22,485 bases of DNA. Origin: an uncultured Roseburia sp. (GTDB lineage: Bacteria > Bacillota > Clostridia > Lachnospirales > Lachnospiraceae). Numbering within the stretch: the first letter of the stretch is position 1; every line of letters begins with the position of its first letter. Below the pieces are notes generated by a model. That model did not search any database. It was given only the letters and a program-made list of their open reading frames with translations, and was not told the origin of the DNA. The stretch lies in NCBI GenBank assembly GCA_945928585.1, contig CAMENQ010000004.1, positions 1 to 22,485 of the forward strand, written 5' to 3'. Below, in pieces: positions 8,701 to 14,763 of this stretch. The position numbers and the translations under genes are program-made.

Positions 8701-8964
8701 CTATGCTGCTCCGTCTACAACAAGCAATATTTTTTCATTTTTTCTCTCTATTATATTTTTTATAACATTACTTTTTCCATCTGCCGATATGCATTTAAAC
8801 TCCTTATACTTACCGGCTGCTTCAAAAAATTGACATCCTGATTTTCTATCTTCTGTTATAACCAATGTAGGTTTTTGTATATTGCCAGATGCATATGCAC
8901 TATATAATGGATACATCTCATTATACACCTGAGTAACATTTTTATATTTTCCTCCTATGTCCAT
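8701..8964 (-). pseudogene. Truncated C-terminal relic of a DUF4869-associated ATPase-like protein
   Basis: An 87-codon frame with GGKYKNVTQVYNEMYPLY, TEDRKSGCQFFEAA, CISADGKSNV and ILLVVDGAA. From memory, these segments resemble the C-terminal part of small P-loop proteins (often mis-named translation initiation factor 2) encoded next to DUF4869 genes in Lachnospiraceae. That similarity was not checked. The expected N-terminal P-loop region is absent, and the frame is cut by a TAG exactly where transposase sequence begins (about 8700), right after DGAA. The first codons overlap the 3' end of the DUF4869 gene in another frame. Most likely a dead remnant; a short functional protein is possible but less likely. 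Confidence 0.45.
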
Positions 8965-9392
8965 TCATATGCTATAGGTATAAATTCATCCATTGTATGT
9001 ATTATCTGGTTTGTATTAACTATATACATATCAAAATGTTCGTTGCCAAAATCCATTATATGCCTTAGATTTATTGTTATATCTTTCTCTTTGCCCATAC
9101 GTAATATCCAATTTGCACAATTGTCTCCACATGTTGATGCATTAAATATTTTATCAGGCTCATTATTAATAAGAATTAGGGTTTTTGTTCCTCCCGATAG
9201 TTTTGTAGGGGATATGGCTCCTAAAACAGGACTTTCTATAACCCCACAGGAAATAACCTCTGATTTATCTATTTCTTTTATTACTTTTTTACTGAACTCA
9301 TCAGTAATCCAACTGTCTTCATATGAATTATCAAAATATACAGATGTATTATATATCGCTTCTTCTACATCTCCCAATATAACCTTTAACAT
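8955..9392 (-). CDS. DUF4869 domain-containing protein
   Basis: About 145 residues, the full length for this family. Recognisable family segments are LGDVEEAIYNTSVYF, SWITDEFSKKVI, IESPVLGAISPTKLSGG, FNASTCGDNCANWIL and INLRHIMDFG. The biochemical role of DUF4869 proteins is unknown to me. The frame reaches back to 9404, but that ATG abuts the GGAAGG ribosome site, while the ATG at 9392 has workable spacing and gives the normal family N-terminus (MLKVILGDVEEA). Its downstream partner gene is broken by the transposase junction, so the gene may be on its way to loss although its own frame is intact. No signal peptide or membrane segment is visible. Confidence 0.7.
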   Translation of the reverse strand: MLKVILGDVEEAIYNTSVYFDNSYEDSWITDEFSKKVIKEIDKSEVISCGVIESPVLGAISPTKLSGGTKTLILINNEPDKIFNASTCGDNCANWILRMGKEKDITINLRHIMDFGNEHFDMYIVNTNQIIHTMDEFIPIAYEWT

Positions 9393-9447
9393 ATATGGCA
9401 ACATCCTTCCTTTATAATGATAACGCTTCTCTGTATCCGGCTACCCC

Positions 9448-9476
9448 ACTCTACCATAAACGCCATAGAATATCAA
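9448..9476 (-). promoter_or_regulatory. Possible promoter for the DUF4869 gene
   Basis: On the minus strand TTGATA (9471-9476) is followed after 17 nt by TAGAGT (9448-9453), upstream of the DUF4869 gene. The -10 box is weak (four of six). The same divergent interval contains TATAAT on the plus strand at 9517-9522, suitably placed for the gene starting at 9573 but without a convincing -35. Confidence 0.3.
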
Positions 9477-9572
9477 CACATTCAAAAAATTTCTAGCATT
9501 ATCATTCATTATGCTATATAATAAATCTGTTAATAATGTGTCCTAAAGAGCATAAAAACGGAGGGTGATTTT

Positions 9573-11267
9573 ATGGCAAGAACGGTAGCGATTGGAATAC
9601 AGGATTTTGGAGACTTAATTCAAAAAAAATACTTTTATATAGATAAAACATCATTTATTAAGGAATGGTGGGAAAGTGGTGACAGTGTCACACTTATTAC
9701 ACGTCCTCGCCGTTTTGGAAAAACACTGAATATAAGTATGGTGGAACATTTCTTTTCCGTAAATTACTCCGGTCACGGAGAACTGTTTGAGGGACTTTCC
9801 ATTTGGGAGGATGATAAATATCGTGAAATTCAGGGAACTTACCCTGTTATCAGCCTGTCATTTGCAAATATAAAGGAAACAAATTACCCTGATACCAGAA
9901 AAAAAATTTGTCAGCTGATTACAGAACTTTATACAAGCCATTCTTTTCTGCTCGAGTCAGATGCTCTTGCGGAAGGCGATAAAGAGTTTTTCCGCAGAAT
10001 TTCCGTAAATATGGATGATGTAGATGCAACCATGGCAATTCATTATCTGTCTAAGTTTTTATATCTTTATTACGGTAAGAAGGTCATTATTCTTTTGGAT
10101 GAATACGATACACCTATGCAGGAGGCTTATGTCGACGGATACTGGAATGAATTGGTTGCATTTACCAGAAGTATGTTTAATTCCACCTTCAAGACCAATC
10201 CATGGCTGGAACGCGGAATTATGACCGGAATAACAAGAGTAAGCAAAGAATCCATTTTTTCGGATTTAAATAATCTTGAAGTCGTAACAACTACTTCTAA
10301 CAAATATGCTGACTCCTTTGGTTTTACAGAGAATGAAGTTTTTTCTGCCTTAGAGGAATGTGGACTGAATAGTGTAAAAGATATGGTGAAATATTGGTAT
10401 GATGGTTTTATTTTTGGAAATTATAAAGATATTTATAATCCATGGTCAATTTTGAACTTTCTGGATAAAAGAAAATTTATGACCTACTGGGCAAACAGCA
10501 GTTCCAACAGTCTTGTCGGAAAGCTCTTACGCGAAGGCAGCCGCAGGATTAAGGAAACATTTGAAGGATTGCTGCGTGGAGAAACCTTACGCACACCGAT
10601 TGACGAGCAGATTGTGTATAGCCAGCTTGACGACAATGAATCCGCCATATGGAGCCTTCTTCTTGCAAGCGGCTACCTGAAGGTACTGGATTACGAGAGG
10701 GAAGAACTGCTTCAATATGGAGAAGCTGCTGAGTATGAGCTTGCACTTACAAATTATGAGGTTAAACGTATGTTTAATGGTATGGTTCATGGTTGGTTTA
10801 AACGTGTGGAGGCAGATTATAATGATTTTATAAAAGCAATGCTGCAGGATGATTTAGAAGCTATGAATGCCTATATGAACCGTGTGGCGCTTAGCACCTT
10901 CAGTTATTTTGACACAGGAAAGCATCCTTACGGCGATGAACCGGAAAGGTTTTATCATGGATTTGTACTTGGACTTATTGTAGATTTGCAGAACAGATAT
11001 ATTATAACCTCTAATCGTGAAAGTGGCTTCGGCAGATATGGTGTGATGCTTGAGCCTAAGAATCCTAAAGAAGATAATGCGATTATATTAGAATTTAAGG
11101 TATTTAATGAAAAAAGGGAACACAGTATGGAGGATACGGTGGAAGCCGCACATAAACAGATTGATGAAAAGAACTACGCAACACGGCTAATCTCACATGG
11201 TATACCTAAGGAGCAAATCCGAAGCTACGGATTTGCTTTTCAGGGAAAGAATGTGTTGATTGGGTAA
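9573..11267 (+). CDS. AAA-ATPase-like / PD-(D/E)XK nuclease superfamily protein
   Basis: 564 residues, normal for the two-domain AAA-ATPase_like plus PDDEXK_9 architecture frequent in anaerobes. The N-terminus has FYIDKTSFIKEW, a Walker-A-like RPRRFGKTLN (44-53) and a Walker-B-like VIILLDEYD (171-179). The C-terminus has NRESGFGRYGVMLEP (481-495) and IILEFKVF (504-511), the E-x-K half of the nuclease core (E507, K509). In relatives I remember, the second glycine of GRYG is the catalytic Asp (GRYD); here codon 490 is GGT. The ATPase half looks intact. It is preceded by GGAGGG at good spacing and is the only confident plus-strand gene here. The biological role is not established; nucleic-acid processing or defence is often suggested. 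Confidence 0.85.
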   Translation: MARTVAIGIQDFGDLIQKKYFYIDKTSFIKEWWESGDSVTLITRPRRFGKTLNISMVEHFFSVNYSGHGELFEGLSIWEDDKYREIQGTYPVISLSFANIKETNYPDTRKKICQLITELYTSHSFLLESDALAEGDKEFFRRISVNMDDVDATMAIHYLSKFLYLYYGKKVIILLDEYDTPMQEAYVDGYWNELVAFTRSMFNSTFKTNPWLERGIMTGITRVSKESIFSDLNNLEVVTTTSNKYADSFGFTENEVFSALEECGLNSVKDMVKYWYDGFIFGNYKDIYNPWSILNFLDKRKFMTYWANSSSNSLVGKLLREGSRRIKETFEGLLRGETLRTPIDEQIVYSQLDDNESAIWSLLLASGYLKVLDYEREELLQYGEAAEYELALTNYEVKRMFNGMVHGWFKRVEADYNDFIKAMLQDDLEAMNAYMNRVALSTFSYFDTGKHPYGDEPERFYHGFVLGLIVDLQNRYIITSNRESGFGRYGVMLEPKNPKEDNAIILEFKVFNEKREHSMEDTVEAAHKQIDEKNYATRLISHGIPKEQIRSYGFAFQGKNVLIG

Positions 11268-11270
11268 TCA

Positions 11271-11298
11271 GACTAGCACCCTCATTAGGTTGCTAGTC
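11271..11298. terminator. Stem-loop between two convergent genes
   Basis: GACTAGCA (11271-11278) pairs with TGCTAGTC (11291-11298). The stem extends inward by three more pairs across one mismatch to a 4-nt CATT loop. It begins three bases after the plus-strand stop and overlaps the last codon and stop of the convergent yoeB gene. No U-run follows on either strand, so termination would be inefficient or factor-dependent. Confidence 0.4.
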
Positions 11299-11553
11299 CT
11301 CGTAATGACATTTGCATGAATATATAATGAGATTTTGGTTACTATCCATATTATAAGTCAATCTATGTTCATCTGTTATGCGTCTGCTACACGCTTTACG
11401 GTGTTTTAATGGTTCAGGCTTACCAATACTATTTAAAATCCCATTACGCTCAATATCCTTAACAAGCTCATTGATACGCTTCACTATTTTTTTATCTTCC
11501 TTCTGCCATTCAGTATACTGTTCCCATGCAGTAGATGTAAATACCACATTCAT
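11293..11553 (-). CDS. yoeB: YoeB-type mRNA interferase toxin
   Basis: 86 residues, matching E. coli YoeB (84) in length and layout. The product is a RelE-fold ribonuclease that cleaves mRNA on the ribosome. Family segments seen are WEQYTEWQKEDKKIVKRINEL, GKPEPLKH, SRRITDEHRL and the C-terminal CHYED. The catalytic residues known for YoeB have counterparts here: Glu47 (KPEP), Arg64 (DEHR), His83 and Tyr84. The Trp usually seen before SRR is Cys55. The ATG directly abuts the antitoxin stop codon (TAAATG), giving translational coupling. Toxicity would be neutralised by the upstream YefM protein. Nothing indicates inactivation. Confidence 0.92.
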   Translation of the reverse strand: MNVVFTSTAWEQYTEWQKEDKKIVKRINELVKDIERNGILNSIGKPEPLKHRKACSRRITDEHRLTYNMDSNQNLIIYSCKCHYED

Positions 11554-11808
11554 TTATTCGTATTCTTCCAGTTCTGCGATGGTTTTTGTAACAAATCCTC
11601 CAGCTTCAGCTTCTGCCATAGATTTATCTATCATTGCAAGGTAGTCAGCGTTTCTCTTTGCTTTCATTATCTCATTATATTCGCTCTCAGACAACATAAC
11701 AACATTCTCATTCTTTGGTCTTGATATAATCAGTGTTTCACCATTTAAAACTTTGTCACATAACGCTTTGAAGTTTTCTCTAACATCCATACTCTTTACT
11801 GCTAGCAT
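11554..11808 (-). CDS. yefM: YefM/Phd-family antitoxin
   Basis: 84 residues. The N-terminal dimerisation and DNA-binding fold is visible as AVKSMDVRENFKALCDKV, NGETLIISRPKNENVVMLSESEYNEI. The acidic C-terminal tail (AEAEAGGFVTKTIAELEEYE) is the part that wraps the toxin in YefM-YoeB complexes. Start ATG 11808 has AGGAG seven bases upstream. It is first in the operon, with a perfect promoter and an operator-like repeat upstream, and it should repress its own transcription, more strongly when bound to YoeB. The pair likely acts as a plasmid-style maintenance or stress module inside this accessory patch. Confidence 0.92.
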   Translation of the reverse strand: MLAVKSMDVRENFKALCDKVLNGETLIISRPKNENVVMLSESEYNEIMKAKRNADYLAMIDKSMAEAEAGGFVTKTIAELEEYE

Positions 11809-11831
11809 ATAATCACTCCTTTTCTAAAATC

Positions 11832-11847
11832 GTACGTTTTTTCGTAC
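11832..11847. promoter_or_regulatory. YefM-type operator: two GTAC palindromes 12 bp apart
   Basis: GTAC cores occur at 11832-11835 and 11844-11847, one inside a full CGTACG palindrome, with a centre-to-centre distance of 12 bp. The pair lies just downstream of the -10 box and upstream of the yefM ribosome site. The E. coli YefM-YoeB operator uses two TGTACA-core palindromes also 12 bp apart, so this is the expected geometry for autorepression. Confidence 0.7.
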
Positions 11848-11851
11848 TTTT

Positions 11852-11880
11852 ATTATATAATATTATTATTCCCTTGTCAA
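11852..11880 (-). promoter_or_regulatory. Consensus sigma-A promoter of yefM-yoeB
   Basis: Minus strand TTGACA (11875-11880), 17-nt spacer, TATAAT (11852-11857): a perfect match at both hexamers and optimal spacing. The operator-like repeat at 11832-11847 would fall at or just after the transcription start, suited to repression. Confidence 0.85.
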
Positions 11881-11926
11881 CGCTCCTGATATTTGGAAAT
11901 TTTTATCAGATTTCATGCGTTAAAAC

Positions 11927-11964
11927 AGCGGTTCAGACCTGCCGTTATGCAGACATGAACCGCT
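11927..11964 (-). terminator. Stem-loop terminator after the long phosphoglycosyl transferase gene
   Basis: AGCGGTTCA (11927-11935) pairs perfectly with TGAACCGCT (11956-11964). An inner CTGC/GCAG stem (11939-11942 with 11949-11952) closes a 6-nt loop. The structure starts four bases after the minus-strand stop at 11969. The trailing sequence on the minus strand is only GTTTTAA, so the U-run is short. Confidence 0.6.
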
Positions 11965-11968
11965 TTCT

Positions 11969-13396
11969 TTATTTTGCACCTTTTCTAAAAAATATTACTC
12001 CAATTGTTTTCAGTATAATTTTAAAATCAAGTCCTAAACCCCAGTTGTCAATATACTGTAAATCCAGTTTAACTACTTCCTCAAAATCTTCTATGTCACT
12101 TCTTCCGCTTACCTGCCAGAGACCTGTAATACCAGGTTTCATACTGAGCCTTCGCTTATGATGACCTTCATACTGTTTAAATTCATCTACCGTAGGCGGT
12201 CTTGTTCCTACAAGGCTCATGTCACCCTTAAGCACATTCACAAACTGAGGCAGCTCGTCTATGCTTGTCTTTCGTATAAATTTGCCTACTTTTGTTATAC
12301 GAGGGTCATCTGTCATTTTAAACATAAGACCATTCATCTCGTTTTTATCCATAAGTTCTTTCTTTCTCTCCTCGGCATCTTTATACATAGAGCGGAACTT
12401 ATATATATAAAAATATCTTCCGTTTTTTCCCACTCTCTTTTGTTTAAATACCAACGGACCCGGTGACTCAATAAGAAGTACCGGTGCTAAAAATATAGTC
12501 ACTATTCCTGTAAATATCAGTCCTACTATTGCTCCTGCTATATCTATCACTCTCTTTATAAGAAGCTTATTTTCATCATGAAATACATTGGCAAACGTAA
12601 CGACAGGTATATTGCCTATCATATTTAAGGATTTATTAAACTCAGCAAATTCGTTTAATCTGCTTATACTCATATGAACTGTAACGCCCATATCCTCCAA
12701 GTCCATAATAAGGCCCTTAAGAGATTCTCCGTCATCATACGAGAGACTAATAAGAACCTCATCAACCACCTGCGTTCTGCAGTAATCAAGCATTCCATCA
12801 AAGCTTGCCACAACTGGTATCCCATCTATTTCCTCGCCTCTCATACCGCCGTCAACTAATATGATACCTTCCAGCTGGAATCTCCAACTATGCTGATTTC
12901 TTACCTCTCTTACAGCCTGCTCCGCTCTGTCTCCAGTGCTTATTATAAGCATTTTATTTGCTTTCTTTCCCTTTTTTCTTACCTTAAGCAAATATGCCTT
13001 AAGCAGCAAGTGAAGCAAAAATATTAAAATTATGTTTATAAACGGCGTAAGAAGATATATTCCTCTCGGTATAATACTTCTGTCCCCCTCAAGAAACAAA
13101 AGCACTCCGAATATAGCTGTAAAAAGCAAACTCATCTTAAGGGCATACTTAAATTCCTCAAATTTGCCCCTCTTTATAAAATCCTTATTCATATTGAAGA
13201 ACAAAATGACAACTACATATGCTACAAACAACGTTCCCAATTCATCTTCAAGAATATTTTTTATTGCTGATACACTTGCAAGCTTTTTATATAATAAAGC
13301 CCAGATAACACCGGACAACACATAGCTCTCAGTTAAGGACACTATATCTAATATATAAAGCATTAGATTTTGCAGTCTGTCTTTTGCCTGATTCAT
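11969..13396 (-). CDS. WbaP/ExoY-type polyprenyl glycosylphosphotransferase
   Basis: 475 residues in the standard long layout. Four N-terminal membrane helices (about 12-35, 52-70, 87-103, 112-137) precede a CoA_binding_3-like domain (about 145-260). Another hydrophobic segment (about 282-310) leads into the bacterial sugar-transferase domain. That domain shows SPGPLVFKQKRVG (311-323), FYIYKFRSMYKDAE (329-342), the catalytic Asp-Glu in TSIDELPQF (D380/E381), SLVGTRPPTVDE and PGITGLWQVSGRS (421-433). It transfers hexose-1-phosphate, commonly glucose or galactose, to undecaprenyl phosphate to start polysaccharide synthesis. It has its own promoter and terminator, and it is the second initiating transferase in the window. 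Confidence 0.92.
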   Translation of the reverse strand: MNQAKDRLQNLMLYILDIVSLTESYVLSGVIWALLYKKLASVSAIKNILEDELGTLFVAYVVVILFFNMNKDFIKRGKFEEFKYALKMSLLFTAIFGVLLFLEGDRSIIPRGIYLLTPFINIILIFLLHLLLKAYLLKVRKKGKKANKMLIISTGDRAEQAVREVRNQHSWRFQLEGIILVDGGMRGEEIDGIPVVASFDGMLDYCRTQVVDEVLISLSYDDGESLKGLIMDLEDMGVTVHMSISRLNEFAEFNKSLNMIGNIPVVTFANVFHDENKLLIKRVIDIAGAIVGLIFTGIVTIFLAPVLLIESPGPLVFKQKRVGKNGRYFYIYKFRSMYKDAEERKKELMDKNEMNGLMFKMTDDPRITKVGKFIRKTSIDELPQFVNVLKGDMSLVGTRPPTVDEFKQYEGHHKRRLSMKPGITGLWQVSGRSDIEDFEEVVKLDLQYIDNWGLGLDFKIILKTIGVIFFRKGAK

Positions 13397-13431
13397 TTTT
13401 CCATACCTCGTATATGTAAAATATTATTTTT

Positions 13432-13460
13432 ATTATAAACTATATATTGACTTTTTTCAA
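13432..13460 (-). promoter_or_regulatory. Sigma-A promoter for the long phosphoglycosyl transferase gene
   Basis: Minus strand TTGAAA (13455-13460), 17-nt spacer, TATAAT (13432-13437), within the 76-nt gap after glf. The start codon at 13396 has GAGG about 9 nt upstream. This makes the gene a separate transcription unit from glf. Confidence 0.75.
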
Positions 13461-13472
13461 CCTTTTTCCCTA

Positions 13473-14588
13473 TTATGTCAGCATCTTGTCTACCATACAA
13501 AGTGCCGACTCAATCACCTTATCCATATCATAATACCTGTACTCAGCCAGTCTTCCTCCAAATATAACCTTTTCTTCTTTATCTGCCAGTTCCTTATATT
13601 TTTTATAAAGGTCTCCATTTTTCTCATCATTTACCGGATAATACGGCTCGTCTCCCGGTTTCCACTCCATGCTGTATTCCCTGCTGATTACGGTTTTTGG
13701 CAATTCATTTCCATTCTCATCTCTGCCAAATTCAAAATGCTTATGCTCAATAATACGTGTATACGGTACTTCCCTTTCTGTATAATTTATAACTGCATTT
13801 CCCTGATAATTGTCCATATCAAGAACCTCTGTCTCGAACCTTACACTTCTGTACTCCAGTTCTCCATAGCAATAATTAAAATAAGCGTCAATAGGGCCGG
13901 TATAAACCACCATATCTGCCATTTCATCATATGCAGTTTTATTTTCAAGATAGTCTGTTTCAAGTCTTATATCACAGCCTTCAAAAAGCTTGTTAATCAG
14001 TATGTTGTAGCCTCCAATAGGTATACCCTGATAACTGTCATTAAAATAATTATTATCGTATGTATATCTTACAGGAAGTCGTTTTATAATAAAGCTTGGC
14101 AGTTCTGTGCAATCTCTTCCCCACTGCTTTTCCGTATATCCTTTTATAAGTTTTTCATATATGTCTATACCCACAAGACTTATGGCCTGCTCCTCAAGAT
14201 TTTTTGGCTCTTCCTTAAGGCTTGCACGCTGTTTTTCTATAATATCCTTTGCTTCCTGCGGAGTTCTTATTCCCCACAGCTTACTGAAGGTGTTCATATT
14301 AAACGGAAGATTATACATTTCACCCTTATAATTTGCCACCGGTGAATTTGTATATCTGTTAAATTCCACTAAGTTGTTTACAAATTCCCATACCCTTTTA
14401 TTTGATGTATGAAATATATGTGCTCCATATTTATGTACATTTATGCCTTCGATTTTTTCGCAGTAAACATTTCCTCCTATATGGTTTCTTTTCTCCAATA
14501 CAAGGCATTTTTTACCCTGCTTAACCATATGATATGCAATTACTCCCGAATAAAGTCCACTGCCTACCAGTAAACAATCATATTTCAT
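13473..14588 (-). CDS. glf: UDP-galactopyranose mutase
   Basis: 371 residues, the usual length. It interconverts UDP-galactopyranose and UDP-galactofuranose using reduced FAD in the cytoplasm. The N-terminus has the FAD dinucleotide-binding motif VGSGLYSGVIAY and LVLEKRNHIGGNVY. Family signatures KYGAHIFHT, LPFNMNTFSKLWG, GYTEKQWGRDCTELP, PIGGYNILINKL and, near the C-terminus, FGGRLAEYRYYDMDKVI are all present. Start is ATG 14588 with an AAGGGAAG site upstream. It has its own promoter and sits between a signalling gene and a sugar transferase gene. It implies that galactofuranose is a component of a surface glycan; the Galf transferase is not identifiable, although one of the GT2/GT4 genes could serve. 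Confidence 0.96.
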   Translation of the reverse strand: MKYDCLLVGSGLYSGVIAYHMVKQGKKCLVLEKRNHIGGNVYCEKIEGINVHKYGAHIFHTSNKRVWEFVNNLVEFNRYTNSPVANYKGEMYNLPFNMNTFSKLWGIRTPQEAKDIIEKQRASLKEEPKNLEEQAISLVGIDIYEKLIKGYTEKQWGRDCTELPSFIIKRLPVRYTYDNNYFNDSYQGIPIGGYNILINKLFEGCDIRLETDYLENKTAYDEMADMVVYTGPIDAYFNYCYGELEYRSVRFETEVLDMDNYQGNAVINYTEREVPYTRIIEHKHFEFGRDENGNELPKTVISREYSMEWKPGDEPYYPVNDEKNGDLYKKYKELADKEEKVIFGGRLAEYRYYDMDKVIESALCMVDKMLT

Positions 14589-14656
14589 CTGTATATTCTT
14601 CCCTTCTTATATGCCATATTCAGCGGAAAAAACATATTTCTTCCGTGCTTTTTTGT

Positions 14657-14685
14657 ATTATATCAGACAAGACAAATTATTACAA
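14657..14685 (-). promoter_or_regulatory. Sigma-A promoter for glf
   Basis: Minus strand TTGTAA (14680-14685), 17-nt spacer, perfect TATAAT (14657-14662), leaving a leader of about 60 nt before the glf start at 14588. It lies directly downstream of the terminator of the preceding signalling gene. Confidence 0.7.
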
Positions 14686-14695
14686 TGCATTATTA

Positions 14696-14755
14696 ATTTA
14701 AAAATGCGCCTCAAAATGCTTAAGTCTGTAACAGACTGCTGCATATGAGACGCAT
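14696..14755 (-). terminator. Intrinsic terminator after the GGDEF gene
   Basis: A long nested stem: ATGCG-x-CTCA (14704-14713) pairs with TGAG-x-CGCAT (14746-14755). Inside it are an ATGC/GCAT pair and an AGTCTG/CAGACT stem with a TAA loop. On the minus strand it starts eight bases after the stop and is followed by a T-rich run (14696-14703). Confidence 0.8.
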
Positions 14756-14763
14756 CAGGTATA

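Noticed and set aside
8701..8833. C-terminal extension of the plus-strand transposase frame
   Set aside because: After about 8700 the residues are antisense of the neighbouring minus-strand gene, so it is not part of a genuine transposase.
13737..14345. 202-codon plus-strand frame inside glf
   Set aside because: It lies wholly within a clear UDP-galactopyranose mutase gene on the other strand and has the composition of an antisense shadow.
14704..14755. Nested hairpin read as a riboswitch or attenuator for glf
   Set aside because: It starts eight bases after the GGDEF stop, ends in a T-run and lies upstream of the glf promoter, so it is best explained as the GGDEF terminator.
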